Assembly: GCA_027320695.1 (NCBI GenBank)
Contig: DAHVKW010000003.1
Span: 1-44,131 of the forward strand
DNA: 44,131 bases
Reading direction: 5' to 3'
DNA from: Actinomycetota bacterium
GTDB taxonomy: Bacteria; Actinomycetota; Acidimicrobiia; Acidimicrobiales; Acidimicrobiaceae
Shown here: in pieces, positions 7,827-15,295 of the stretch
Numbering within the stretch: the first letter of the stretch is position 1
Layout of the letters: each line of letters starts with the position of its first letter
Translations under genes and position numbers: made by a program
Notes under the pieces: generated by a model
What the model saw: the letters and a program-made list of their open reading frames with translations, nothing else
Told to the model about the DNA's origin: nothing
Databases searched by the model: none

Positions 7827-8492
7827 ATGAAGCTCATACAGAGGCGTAGGACGGTCAATGGAAGCGCGAAGCCGATTGCAGCGTTTAGCAATAGGCGGTT
7901 AGCCAAGGTTGGGGCAGCGGGCGCAGTGGCTACGGCAGCATTGCTGCTGTCGGGTTGCACCAGTTCCACTTCGGCGACAGCAGCAAAGGATGTTTCGGCT
8001 GTCAGCCCTTCCGTTGTTCACGAACAGATGGTCATCCAAACGGGAAAGATGGACGGAAAGCCCGGCTGGCCAAAAATTGTTCCCTCTGACCTCACGTTTG
8101 CTGCTGGTACAACGGTGGATCTAAAAATTGTCAATTATGACGATGGCACAGCGCCATTGTCGCCAGTTTCCCCTTATGGACATGTCTGGGGGTCCGACCC
8201 GACCTTTGGTCTGGTGAACGGGGGAAGCGAAACGGTGGACGGCAAAGCTGTAACAGAGATCGCAAACAACCTGGTATCGCATACTCTCACGGTTCCAGGA
8301 TTGTTGATAAACATTCCTATCCCAGCTGTTCCCTCGGGGCAAAAGAGCATCACTGTCGAGTTCACGTTCCAAGTCCTCAAGACGGGAAAGTTCTTCTGGC
8401 AGTGTGAAGCTCCGTGCGGAAGCGGATCAACAGGCATGGGAGGGGCAATGAACTCCATGGGATGGATGCAGGGCTATATCAACGTGACGTGA
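7827..8492 (+). CDS. Cupredoxin-fold lipoprotein 2 (paralogue of 7044-7685)
   Basis: 221 aa with a basic N-terminus, a hydrophobic segment and a lipobox (LLLSGC, Cys near residue 46). The mature domain aligns along its length with lipoprotein 1: GWPKIVPSDLTF, an NGGSETVDGKAVTEI block (counterpart GGTETVDGSPVTAI), VSHTLTVPG, PIPAVPSGQ, and FWQCEAPCGSGSTGMGGAM. The Cys-x3-Cys and the Met seven residues on are kept, while Ser stands where CuA has its second His. The role is presumably the same: extracytoplasmic copper electron carrier or copper-binding partner of the Fe-S/NrfD proteins downstream. A strong AAGGAGG ribosome site precedes ATG 7827. Two hairpins separate it from its paralogue. Confidence 0.75.
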   Translation: MKLIQRRRTVNGSAKPIAAFSNRRLAKVGAAGAVATAALLLSGCTSSTSATAAKDVSAVSPSVVHEQMVIQTGKMDGKPGWPKIVPSDLTFAAGTTVDLKIVNYDDGTAPLSPVSPYGHVWGSDPTFGLVNGGSETVDGKAVTEIANNLVSHTLTVPGLLINIPIPAVPSGQKSITVEFTFQVLKTGKFFWQCEAPCGSGSTGMGGAMNSMGWMQGYINVT

Positions 8493-8565
8493 TCAAAGAT
8501 CGTGCATGACCCTTGCTTTGGGGCGTTGACCAGTAGTTTCGATCGGTTAGAAGGAGGTGGTTACG

Positions 8566-8604
8566 TTGTATGACGAGAACTTCCTAGGAGATGATGTTAA
8601 ATGA
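8566..8604 (+). CDS. Possible 12-codon leader ORF translationally coupled to the Fe-S gene
   Basis: An excellent ribosome site (AAGGAGGTGG, 8551-8560) lies too far (about 40 nt) from the ATG of the Fe-S protein but is 8 nt from a TTG at 8566. That TTG opens 12 codons (YDENFLGDDVK after the start) and stops at TGA 8602-8604, overlapping the ATG at 8601 in an ATGA arrangement. This suggests a coupled leader peptide, or that ribosomes are loaded here. The peptide itself resembles nothing I know. Confidence 0.35.
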   Translation: MYDENFLGDDVK

Positions 8605-9602
8605 GGAAGCTTTCAAAGAGTAAGCAACAAGCTTCAGGCGGACTTGATTTGATTCCAGCGGAATCGTGTGCGATTCCGGCGGATGGGCAAGCTTGTTCGA
8701 TCATGCCAGCTGTGCTCGCGGACGAGCCAGCCGGCAGCGTAGAAAAGGATTTATCAAGAAGACGTTTTCTTGGAATGTTCGGCGCGGTGGCAGGTGCCAC
8801 TGCAGTCCTGGGCACTGGCGTTGAGCTACTTTCCTACCGTGCATATGCCCAGGGCCTTCCAAAGACGAACAACTGGACCGGCAACAGTGGAATGACCGGA
8901 AGTGGCGCAGCCGACATGGCAAGCACCCAGGCTCCTCCCACTCACCAGTGGGCAATGGTAATAGATCTAAGCATGTGCAACGGCTGCGGGTCGTGCACTG
9001 CCGCGTGTCAAAAGGCTCACTACCTCACTCCGGATCAGACCTGGATGAAGGTTTTCGAGCTGACCGACACTACTGGACAGACTTATCACCTGCCAAGACC
9101 GTGCATGCAGTGCGAAAACCCTCCTTGCTTGCATGTTTGCCCGGTGCATGCGACCTTCAGGCAGGAGCAGGGCGTAGTTTTGGTAAACCAGGACCGCTGC
9201 ATCGGTTGCCGCATGTGCATGGCCGCGTGTCCATACGAGGCCAGATACTTCAACTGGAATTCAGACGTGAAATATCCCCCGATCCCGGTTGAGGCTACTC
9301 CGGAGTTTCCCGTGCCCCAGCGTCTGGGCACAGTCGGGAAGTGCACTTTCTGCGTTGGGAATTTAAACCACGGCCTGCTCTCGGAGTGTGCTGCAGGATG
9401 TCAAATGGGCGCCATCTATAACGGCGACCTGAAAACGGACGTGGCGGTAAACAGCGCGGGTACGACGGTGAAACTGTCAAAGTTCCTCGATGACAACAAT
9501 GCCGTCACTTTCAAGCCGGAGCAAAATACACACCCCCGGGTTTGGTACATATTGGGACACGGCCAGAACCTTAATGCCGATGCATCAACGGCGAAGTCTT
9601 AG
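8601..9602 (+). CDS. Tat-exported NrfC/TtrB-type four-cluster Fe-S protein
   Basis: 333 aa. A twin-arginine motif (LSRRRFLG, residues 51-58) before a hydrophobic stretch ending AYAQG marks export by Tat, with an unusually long N-region. The mature part carries the four cysteine groups of the DmsB/NrfC/TtrB/PsrB family: CNGCGSCTAACQ, CMQCENPPCLHVCP, CIGCRMCMAACPYEA and CTFCVGNLNHG...CAAGCQMGAIY, that is four [4Fe-4S] clusters. In this family the protein wires a membrane NrfD quinone module to a catalytic subunit. Here NrfD follows 16 bp downstream but there is no molybdopterin or multiheme subunit, and the neighbours are cupredoxins. Inferred role: electron relay on the outer face of the membrane. 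Confidence 0.87.
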   Translation: MRKLSKSKQQASGGLDLIPAESCAIPADGQACSIMPAVLADEPAGSVEKDLSRRRFLGMFGAVAGATAVLGTGVELLSYRAYAQGLPKTNNWTGNSGMTGSGAADMASTQAPPTHQWAMVIDLSMCNGCGSCTAACQKAHYLTPDQTWMKVFELTDTTGQTYHLPRPCMQCENPPCLHVCPVHATFRQEQGVVLVNQDRCIGCRMCMAACPYEARYFNWNSDVKYPPIPVEATPEFPVPQRLGTVGKCTFCVGNLNHGLLSECAAGCQMGAIYNGDLKTDVAVNSAGTTVKLSKFLDDNNAVTFKPEQNTHPRVWYILGHGQNLNADASTAKS

Positions 9603-9618
9603 AGAGTAGGGAGGAATC

Positions 9619-11091
9619 GTGAAAGAGACAGATATAAACGAGAGTGCCCTTCTGAATGAGAATGGCCAAAGAGATGCAGAGCAAGCCTGGGCCGCGGATG
9701 TCCGCAGAGCCGCAATAAGGCCGACAATAGGGCGCGCGAGCGTTGCCTGGAAGCTTTCGGTAACGGTGCTTGGCCTAGTAGTGCTGGCAGGCTTAGGTGC
9801 CTGGATATACCAGTTCAAGCGTGGTCTTGGTGCGGCTGGCTACAATGATCAGGCATTTTGGGCAGTTTACATTGTCGATGTCGTTACCTTTATTGGAGTG
9901 AGCTATGGCGGCGCGGTCATATCGGCAATCTTGCGCCTCACCGGCCAGAGCTGGCGAGCGCCGCTTACTCGACTAGCCGAAGGCACGGCATTGGTCACAG
10001 TTCTGATCGGCGCGCTTTTCATCTTTCCGCACCTTGGCAGGCCGGAACGTTTCTGGGAGATCCCGATCTATGTGAACACCTCTTCGCCGCTGTTTTGGGA
10101 TTTCATGGCGATCAGCACATACGTTTTGGCGACAGTGATCTTTTTCTACCTGCCGCTGGTTCCCGATATGGCCATCGTCAACAAGACACTCGGCAGAGCC
10201 GATAGGCCCGCGCGTTTCAGGATTTACAAGGCGCTATCCCTGAAGTGGATGGGAAACGAACGGCAGCGCCGCCTGCTGCACTCGGTTCTCACGCTCATAT
10301 CGCTGATAATCATCCCGCTTGCCGTATCGGTTCACTCCGTGCTTTCATGGGCGTTTGCGACGACTAGCAGGCCAGGTTGGATGGAGTCCGTCTTTCCTCC
10401 TTATTTCGTGATCGCGGCGCTCTACTCGGGCACTGCGCTGGTCATTGTCGTCGCATCAGCCTTCAGGAAGGGGTATCGCCTGGAGAGGTTCATTACCAAG
10501 CGGCATTTTGTCCGGCTTGGTTACATAATGGCAGCTCTTGGACTGGTTTACGCATACCTTACCATTGCTGATCTTTTGTCCGAGGGTTACACCGGAATCA
10601 CCAGCGGCTGGATACGGCAAACTATCGCCGGTCGCTATGCCATACCGTTCTGGTTCTATGTGGTTTTTGGCGAGGTTCTTCCAATAGCGCTGGTGGCGGT
10701 GAAAAAGACTCGAAACATCAAGGGTATGACCGTGGCAAGCGTTGGCGTGGTAATCGCGTTATGGGTCAAGCGAATCGTTATCGTGCTTCCTCCGGTAACC
10801 CAGCCGCTAATCGGCGGATTCTGGGGAACGTACCATTTCACTTGGGTATCAATCACGATCACAGTTGCGGGCGTCGCAGCCATACCTTTTGGTTTGATGC
10901 TGTTGTTCCGCTTTCTCCCCGTTCTTTCAATTGACGAGATGGAGGAGATGGGTGAGCTTGGGTCAGTGGAGCAAGTCTCCAAAGAGACCCTGGCAGTACA
11001 AAAGCAGGCGCCAGCATACGCATATGCAAATGGCAACGGTCATGTGAACGGCAACGGAGTGGGAATGCCTGAAAAGGAAGTGCAATTATGA
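9619..11091 (+). CDS. NrfD/PsrC/ActC-type quinone-interacting membrane subunit
   Basis: 490 aa with about ten hydrophobic helices between residues 50 and 440, an N-terminal cytoplasmic extension and a polar C-terminal tail (NGNGHVNGNG). Family traits visible include AFWAVYIVDVVTFIGVSYGG, LFIFPHLGRPERFW, SPLFWDFMAISTYV and HSVLSWAFATTSRPGW. The length and FPHLGRPERFW-type loop resemble the larger NrfD proteins found in alternative complex III (ActC/ActF) and related complexes. Proteins of this family oxidise or reduce quinol. The GTG start has GGGAGG about 5 nt upstream, and the stop overlaps the next ATG (ATGA), so translation is coupled. Together with the Fe-S protein it makes the core of a quinone oxidoreductase. 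Confidence 0.87.
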   Translation: MKETDINESALLNENGQRDAEQAWAADVRRAAIRPTIGRASVAWKLSVTVLGLVVLAGLGAWIYQFKRGLGAAGYNDQAFWAVYIVDVVTFIGVSYGGAVISAILRLTGQSWRAPLTRLAEGTALVTVLIGALFIFPHLGRPERFWEIPIYVNTSSPLFWDFMAISTYVLATVIFFYLPLVPDMAIVNKTLGRADRPARFRIYKALSLKWMGNERQRRLLHSVLTLISLIIIPLAVSVHSVLSWAFATTSRPGWMESVFPPYFVIAALYSGTALVIVVASAFRKGYRLERFITKRHFVRLGYIMAALGLVYAYLTIADLLSEGYTGITSGWIRQTIAGRYAIPFWFYVVFGEVLPIALVAVKKTRNIKGMTVASVGVVIALWVKRIVIVLPPVTQPLIGGFWGTYHFTWVSITITVAGVAAIPFGLMLLFRFLPVLSIDEMEEMGELGSVEQVSKETLAVQKQAPAYAYANGNGHVNGNGVGMPEKEVQL

Positions 11092-11675
11092 AAAGTCTTT
11101 CGAGATGGCTCATTGCCGCCGTGGCAACGATTGGCTCGGTGCTGGTTGTGTCAGGCACTGCTGTAGCGGCCGCTGGGCAAAGTAGCGCCGTACTTGATCT
11201 GGCGGTACAGACTGTATCGGCCAACGGAGTTAATTTGGCGCTGTCTGCACAGGCGGGATCCGGGGCTTCCGGACAGAGTGTGACCTTTTTTGTCCAGACT
11301 CAGGAGTTTTCTAGCCATGGATGGATGGCGCTTGGCACCTCAGTCACGAACTCTGCCGGCGAGGCTACCTACACCTATACTCCGACATGGACCGGTACGG
11401 AACTTTTTGGAGCGGCTCTAGGTTCTTCGGATGCTGTTGCCACGCCGAGCGTCACAAAGTCATTCCAAGTTTTGAAGGATCCTCCCGGGGTGCCCCAGAG
11501 CGTCATTGAATACTCAAGGCCGCTCGGCACCGAAGGAGGGATATTCGTCAAGAGCATTTTGTCGGTTCTCGCTCTGGTGTGGATTCTGCTCCTTGGCTCG
11601 CTCGTTCTGGTGGTTTGGCGCATGCCTCGCCTGACAAGAGCATCGGTGGATACCAGCCAATCTGGGAGGAACTGA
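11088..11675 (+). CDS. Secreted Ig-like domain protein with C-terminal membrane anchor
   Basis: 195 aa. A Sec signal peptide (residues about 1-28, AVAAAGQ) is followed by a beta-rich domain of about 100 residues (VNLALSAQAGSGASGQSVTF, SAGEATYTYTPTWTGTELF) with the look of a bacterial Ig-like fold. A short Pro-rich spacer, a transmembrane helix (about 153-177) and a basic tail (WRMPRLTRASVD) complete it. I recognise no family. It is translationally coupled to the NrfD gene (ATGA) and sits directly before the third cupredoxin gene. An accessory or docking subunit that holds copper proteins near the NrfD/Fe-S complex is a reasonable but unproven guess. Confidence 0.7.
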   Translation: MKSLSRWLIAAVATIGSVLVVSGTAVAAAGQSSAVLDLAVQTVSANGVNLALSAQAGSGASGQSVTFFVQTQEFSSHGWMALGTSVTNSAGEATYTYTPTWTGTELFGAALGSSDAVATPSVTKSFQVLKDPPGVPQSVIEYSRPLGTEGGIFVKSILSVLALVWILLLGSLVLVVWRMPRLTRASVDTSQSGRN

Positions 11676-11676
11676 G

Positions 11677-12201
11677 ATGATTCAGATCGGTGCAAATATG
11701 AAGAAAAGATTGTTCACGCGCCAAGCGGCGACCATAGCCGGGCTGGCAGTGATCGGAGGCATCGCGGCTGCCTGTGGCGGAGCATCTACCGCGGCAAGCC
11801 AAGTAGCCACCGTCGATGGCAACGCGCCGTGGATGACCACTCCCTCAGCCAATGGAGCCTCAGGGTCGGCCCAGGTCATCAACCTGACAATTCAGGACGT
11901 GACTACTCCGCAAGGCCCCCAGCCCGCATTTGTAGGTCCCAACGGCAAGGGAGCCGCAGATCTGTTCAGCGTCTCGGCCGGCAAACAGGTGCAAGTGGTT
12001 GTGGCCAACAAGGATGCCATGCCGCATACCTTTACGGTAGCGGATCTTGGGCTGAACATCACGATTGCTCCCGAGGCAACAACGAAGTTCAGTTTCACGG
12101 CGAAAGCCGCTGGAACTTATTCTTGGTACTGCGCTATTCCATGTGGCAGCTGGGTGATGAGCAATCCAGGCTATATGAAAGGCGACTTCAAAGTAGCTTG
12201 A
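11677..12201 (+). CDS. Cupredoxin-fold lipoprotein 3
   Basis: 174 aa. The lipobox is IAAAC (Cys near residue 33). A plastocyanin/CoxB-like cupredoxin domain follows: strands around VINLTIQDV, VQVVVANKDAMPHTFTVADLGLNITI, TTKFSFTAKAAGTYSWYCAIPCGSW and a terminal GYMKGDFKV. Potential copper ligands are His in PHTF, both Cys of YCAIPCG, and Met in the SWVM or GYM segment. It is shorter than the other two and lacks their GG[TS]ETVDG block, so it is a more distant paralogue. Start at 11677 is supported by GGGAGG upstream. An inner ATG at 11698 is less well placed. It begins 1 bp after the preceding stop and ends the cluster. Confidence 0.78.
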   Translation: MIQIGANMKKRLFTRQAATIAGLAVIGGIAAACGGASTAASQVATVDGNAPWMTTPSANGASGSAQVINLTIQDVTTPQGPQPAFVGPNGKGAADLFSVSAGKQVQVVVANKDAMPHTFTVADLGLNITIAPEATTKFSFTAKAAGTYSWYCAIPCGSWVMSNPGYMKGDFKVA

Positions 12202-12231
12202 TGATAAATCTTCCAGACAGTCGGTCTGGTC

Positions 12232-12264
12232 CCTTGGAGCAGAGCTAGAAGCTCTGCTCCAAGG
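12232..12264 (+). terminator. Strong 14-bp hairpin ending the copper/Fe-S cluster
   Basis: ccttggagcagagc (12232-12245) pairs perfectly with gctctgctccaagg (12251-12264) over a 5-nt loop, 30 bp after the last cupredoxin stop. It is followed by cattta rather than a long T-run. Confidence 0.75.
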
Positions 12265-12333
12265 CATTTAATACGGCTGAAATTAATCTGTCGGACTCGA
12301 GCGTCATTCGTAAGGCTTCAGTTGGCGGCGGGA

Positions 12334-12363
12334 CATTCTTGCTAGCGGCAAGAATGCCTTTTA
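12334..12363 (+). terminator. Rho-independent terminator
   Basis: cattcttgc (12334-12342) and gcaagaatg (12348-12356) form a 9-bp stem with a 5-nt loop, followed by ccttttat. This is a second stop signal for transcripts from the copper cluster, before the promoter of the synthetase gene. Confidence 0.7.
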
Positions 12364-12489
12364 TGCCTGGTTCAGCCTCGCGGCAATCCGCTTTCCCGTG
12401 CTAACCCTTTATATTCCGCTATTTACTTTTTACTGGTAAAGCAATAAAATTAGGTCGCTGTTTTCTCAGTAGAGCGGGGAAGTCGATAT

Positions 12490-14604
12490 ATGTCGACAGA
12501 AGAGGAACAACAGGTCTCTGAAGCACAGATTGCGGTTCACTGGCGTGAGGAGGAGTTTTACTATCCGCCTGCGAAGTTCATCGGACAAGCCAATGCGTCA
12601 GATCCTGCCATTCTTGACCGGTTCAGCGAAGAAAATTTTCCGGAGTGTTTCAAGGAATTCGCTGATCTGCTGAGTTGGGATCATTACTGGCACACGACCT
12701 TGGATTCGAGTAATCCACCATTCTGGAAGTGGTTCGTCGGCGGAAAGTTGAACGCATCGTATAACTGCATCGATCGCCATCTTGAGAAGAATCGTAATAA
12801 GTCGGCAATCCTTTGGGCCCCTGAGCCCGAGAATGAAGAAATCAAATCCATTACCTATCAGGAGTTGTACCATCAGGTTAATGAGTTTGCCGCGCTGCTT
12901 AGGGATTTCTGCGGCCTAAAGGCCGGCGACCGTGTTACTTTCCATATGCCCATGGTTCCTGAACTCCCGGTATCTATGCTTGCATGCGCACGACTAGGAG
13001 TGATCCACTCCGAAGTCTTTGCCGGCTTCAGCGGAGCATCCTGCGGCGGAAGAATTGCCGACTCGGGCAGCCATGTGCTGGTCACGATGGACAGCTACTA
13101 TCGAAGCGGCGAGCTCGTCGACCACAAGGTCAAAGCAGATGAGGCTATCGCGACTGCGCATGAACTTGGATTCGACATTGCCAAGGTCCTGGTCTGGCGC
13201 AGATATCCAGGCAAGTACGGGTCAAAGACTCCGATGGTTGAAGGCCGCGACTTCTTCGTGGATGAAGTCCTGAAGGACTTCAAGGGCAAGATCGTAAGCC
13301 CGGTCTCCATGCCGGCCGAGGCTCCGCTGTTTCTCATGTACACGAGCGGGTCTACCGGCAAGCCAAAGGGATGCCAGCATAGCACCGGCGGCTATCTTTC
13401 TTATGTCGCGGGGACATCGAAGTACTATCAAGATATTCATCCCGAAGACACCTACTGGTGTATGGCTGACATCGGGTGGATCACCGGCCACTCATATATT
13501 GTCTATGGCCCGCTTGCTTTGGGCACGACCACGGTGATCTACGAAGGAGTGCCGACCTATCCAGACGCTGGACGGGCATGGCGCATTGCGGAGCGGCTGG
13601 GCGTGAATATATTCCACACTGCGCCGACAACCATTAGGATGCTGCGAAAATTGGGACCGGATGAGCCGGCGAAGCACAACTACCACTTCAAGCACATGAC
13701 AACGGTGGGCGAGCCCATCGAGCCTGAAGTTTGGCGCTGGTACCACGATGTCGTAGGCAAGAACGAAGCTGTGATTGTCGACACCTGGTGGCAGACCGAA
13801 AATGGTGGCTTCCTCGGCAGCACCCTTCCTGGACTTCAGCCCATGAAGCCGGGCAGCTGCGGACCCGGAGTGCTGGGCGTATTCCCGGTGATCATGGATG
13901 AAGACGGAAATGAGGTGGAGGCCGGAAGCGGCAGGGCCGGCAACATGTGCATTCGCAATCCATGGCCCGGGATACTGCAGACGATTTACGGACAGCCCGA
14001 GAGATTCGTCCAGGTTTACTACGAGAAGTACTGCAAGGATCGAAACAGCAAGGATTGGCGTGATTGGCCGTACTTTGCTGGTGACGGAGCGGTTAAGGCG
14101 GCAGATGGCTACTTCCGCATTCTCGGCAGAGTTGACGACGTTATCAATGTGGCCGGCCACCGGTTGGGCACAAAGGAACTCGAGTCCGCAAGCTTGACCG
14201 TGCCGGAAATTGCCGAAGCCGCCGCTGTTCCAGTCGTAGATGAGCTGCGCGGCCGAATCGTTGAGATGTATGTCTCCCTGAAACCTGGTTTTCAGCCGAG
14301 CAAGGAGATCTCGGATAAAGTTACCAAGGCCATCGAGACCGAGATCGGCAAGATCGCGCGTCCCAAAAATGTCTGGATTGTCCAAGACATGCCAAAGACG
14401 CGGTCGGGGAAGATCATGCGCAGGGTCATTGCCGGAATTTCCAACTTCACTGACGCTGGAGATCTGACCACTCTCGCTAATGCCGAGGTGGTGGAAGGCA
14501 TCCGCCACCATGTCCAAAGTGAGAAACTGGCCAAAGGCGATGTTCCGCGTGAGCTGTCGCCTGCAGAAATAGACGAAATCAAGGCCTTCGGAAGCGCCGA
14601 ATAG
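12490..14604 (+). CDS. Acetyl-CoA synthetase-like AMP-forming acyl-CoA synthetase
   Basis: 704 aa, longer than typical Acs (about 650). It makes acyl-CoA from an acid, ATP and CoA. Visible motifs: P-loop-like YTSGSTGKPKG, GWITGHSYIVYGPLALG, TVGEPIEPEVW, the Acs signature DTWWQTENGG, GRVDDVINVAGHRLG and the C-terminal PKTRSGKIMRR with the catalytic, often acetylated lysine. The Trp in DTWWQTE is the residue that restricts Acs to short acids, so acetate or another small acid is the likeliest substrate. The N-terminal region and an extra C-terminal segment of about 25 residues are unusual. The gene stands alone, but downstream genes are P450 and UbiD decarboxylases, which leaves a role in processing their products open. 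Confidence 0.85.
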   Translation: MSTEEEQQVSEAQIAVHWREEEFYYPPAKFIGQANASDPAILDRFSEENFPECFKEFADLLSWDHYWHTTLDSSNPPFWKWFVGGKLNASYNCIDRHLEKNRNKSAILWAPEPENEEIKSITYQELYHQVNEFAALLRDFCGLKAGDRVTFHMPMVPELPVSMLACARLGVIHSEVFAGFSGASCGGRIADSGSHVLVTMDSYYRSGELVDHKVKADEAIATAHELGFDIAKVLVWRRYPGKYGSKTPMVEGRDFFVDEVLKDFKGKIVSPVSMPAEAPLFLMYTSGSTGKPKGCQHSTGGYLSYVAGTSKYYQDIHPEDTYWCMADIGWITGHSYIVYGPLALGTTTVIYEGVPTYPDAGRAWRIAERLGVNIFHTAPTTIRMLRKLGPDEPAKHNYHFKHMTTVGEPIEPEVWRWYHDVVGKNEAVIVDTWWQTENGGFLGSTLPGLQPMKPGSCGPGVLGVFPVIMDEDGNEVEAGSGRAGNMCIRNPWPGILQTIYGQPERFVQVYYEKYCKDRNSKDWRDWPYFAGDGAVKAADGYFRILGRVDDVINVAGHRLGTKELESASLTVPEIAEAAAVPVVDELRGRIVEMYVSLKPGFQPSKEISDKVTKAIETEIGKIARPKNVWIVQDMPKTRSGKIMRRVIAGISNFTDAGDLTTLANAEVVEGIRHHVQSEKLAKGDVPRELSPAEIDEIKAFGSAE

Positions 14605-14738
14605 AAAATCGTGGTTGCAGCCGCCGATCGTTTTGTTTTGAATACTGCATGAAGCCAGAGTTCGAAGCGGCAATCGATCCTTGATTGCATAGATGTGGCA
14701 GGGTCATCATAGATGGCTCTGCCGGGGCTAGCAATGAA

Positions 14739-15044
14739 ATGCGAGATGCCATAGCTATGACGTGGCACTACATTGCGGGTGAATTATCTCTGTTGCTCGG
14801 GGAGCTTGGCAAGGTTACGGGAGACGAGATCATCACCCAGCAGATTTGCAAATTGCGGATAGAAGCCGAAACGGTGCCGTTTTCAGCGCTGCCAGACATA
14901 GCGGCGGAGTCCCTTGCTCTGGCCAACGAATTGTGCCAGTTCTCTTTGGTCAACGGGGACAGCCTGGTCTTCACCCGGCAACTGACGGTATGCAGCGAGA
15001 TATGGCGTTTTGGGACTTCGGCAGGCCTGCTGGTGGATGATTGA
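14739..15044 (+). CDS. Small hypothetical helical protein
   Basis: About 101 aa from the ATG at 14739 (the track extends to a TTG at 14685; ATG 14757 is also possible). The sequence is balanced and looks helical: ELSLLLGELGKVTGDEIITQ, FSALPDIAAESLALANELCQ, RQLTVCSEIWRFGTSAG. It contains three cysteines but no recognised motif. The opposing 117-aa minus frame is rich in Arg/Ser/Thr and looks like its shadow. No convincing ribosome site precedes any start, so this is a moderate-to-low call. I do not recognise a family. Confidence 0.4.
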   Translation: MRDAIAMTWHYIAGELSLLLGELGKVTGDEIITQQICKLRIEAETVPFSALPDIAAESLALANELCQFSLVNGDSLVFTRQLTVCSEIWRFGTSAGLLVDD

Positions 15045-15295
15045 GCCTTTGGTCCTCCCGCTGCCCGACAAGCATGAACCCTGGAGCACTTTGTTCTGTC
15101 TTTGCGCTGCCCGCTATGCAATTATGTGCCGCTCATGATTCGGGCGCCGGCACCAAAGGTGTCAAAAAATGGTAGTTTGGCAAATGAAAGTCGGCTAATT
15201 AGAGCGGTGAAAGCGATGTTCTGGAGATTATTCACTATCGATCCCGCCAAGATTAGCTACGTCGAGTAGTCATCTGAATTGCGGGGGATATTGAA

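Noticed and set aside
13492-14673. 393-aa minus-strand ORF antisense to the acyl-CoA synthetase gene
   Set aside because: The plus strand encodes an unmistakable Acs-type enzyme with all motifs. The antisense frame is open only because of codon bias and has no family pattern.
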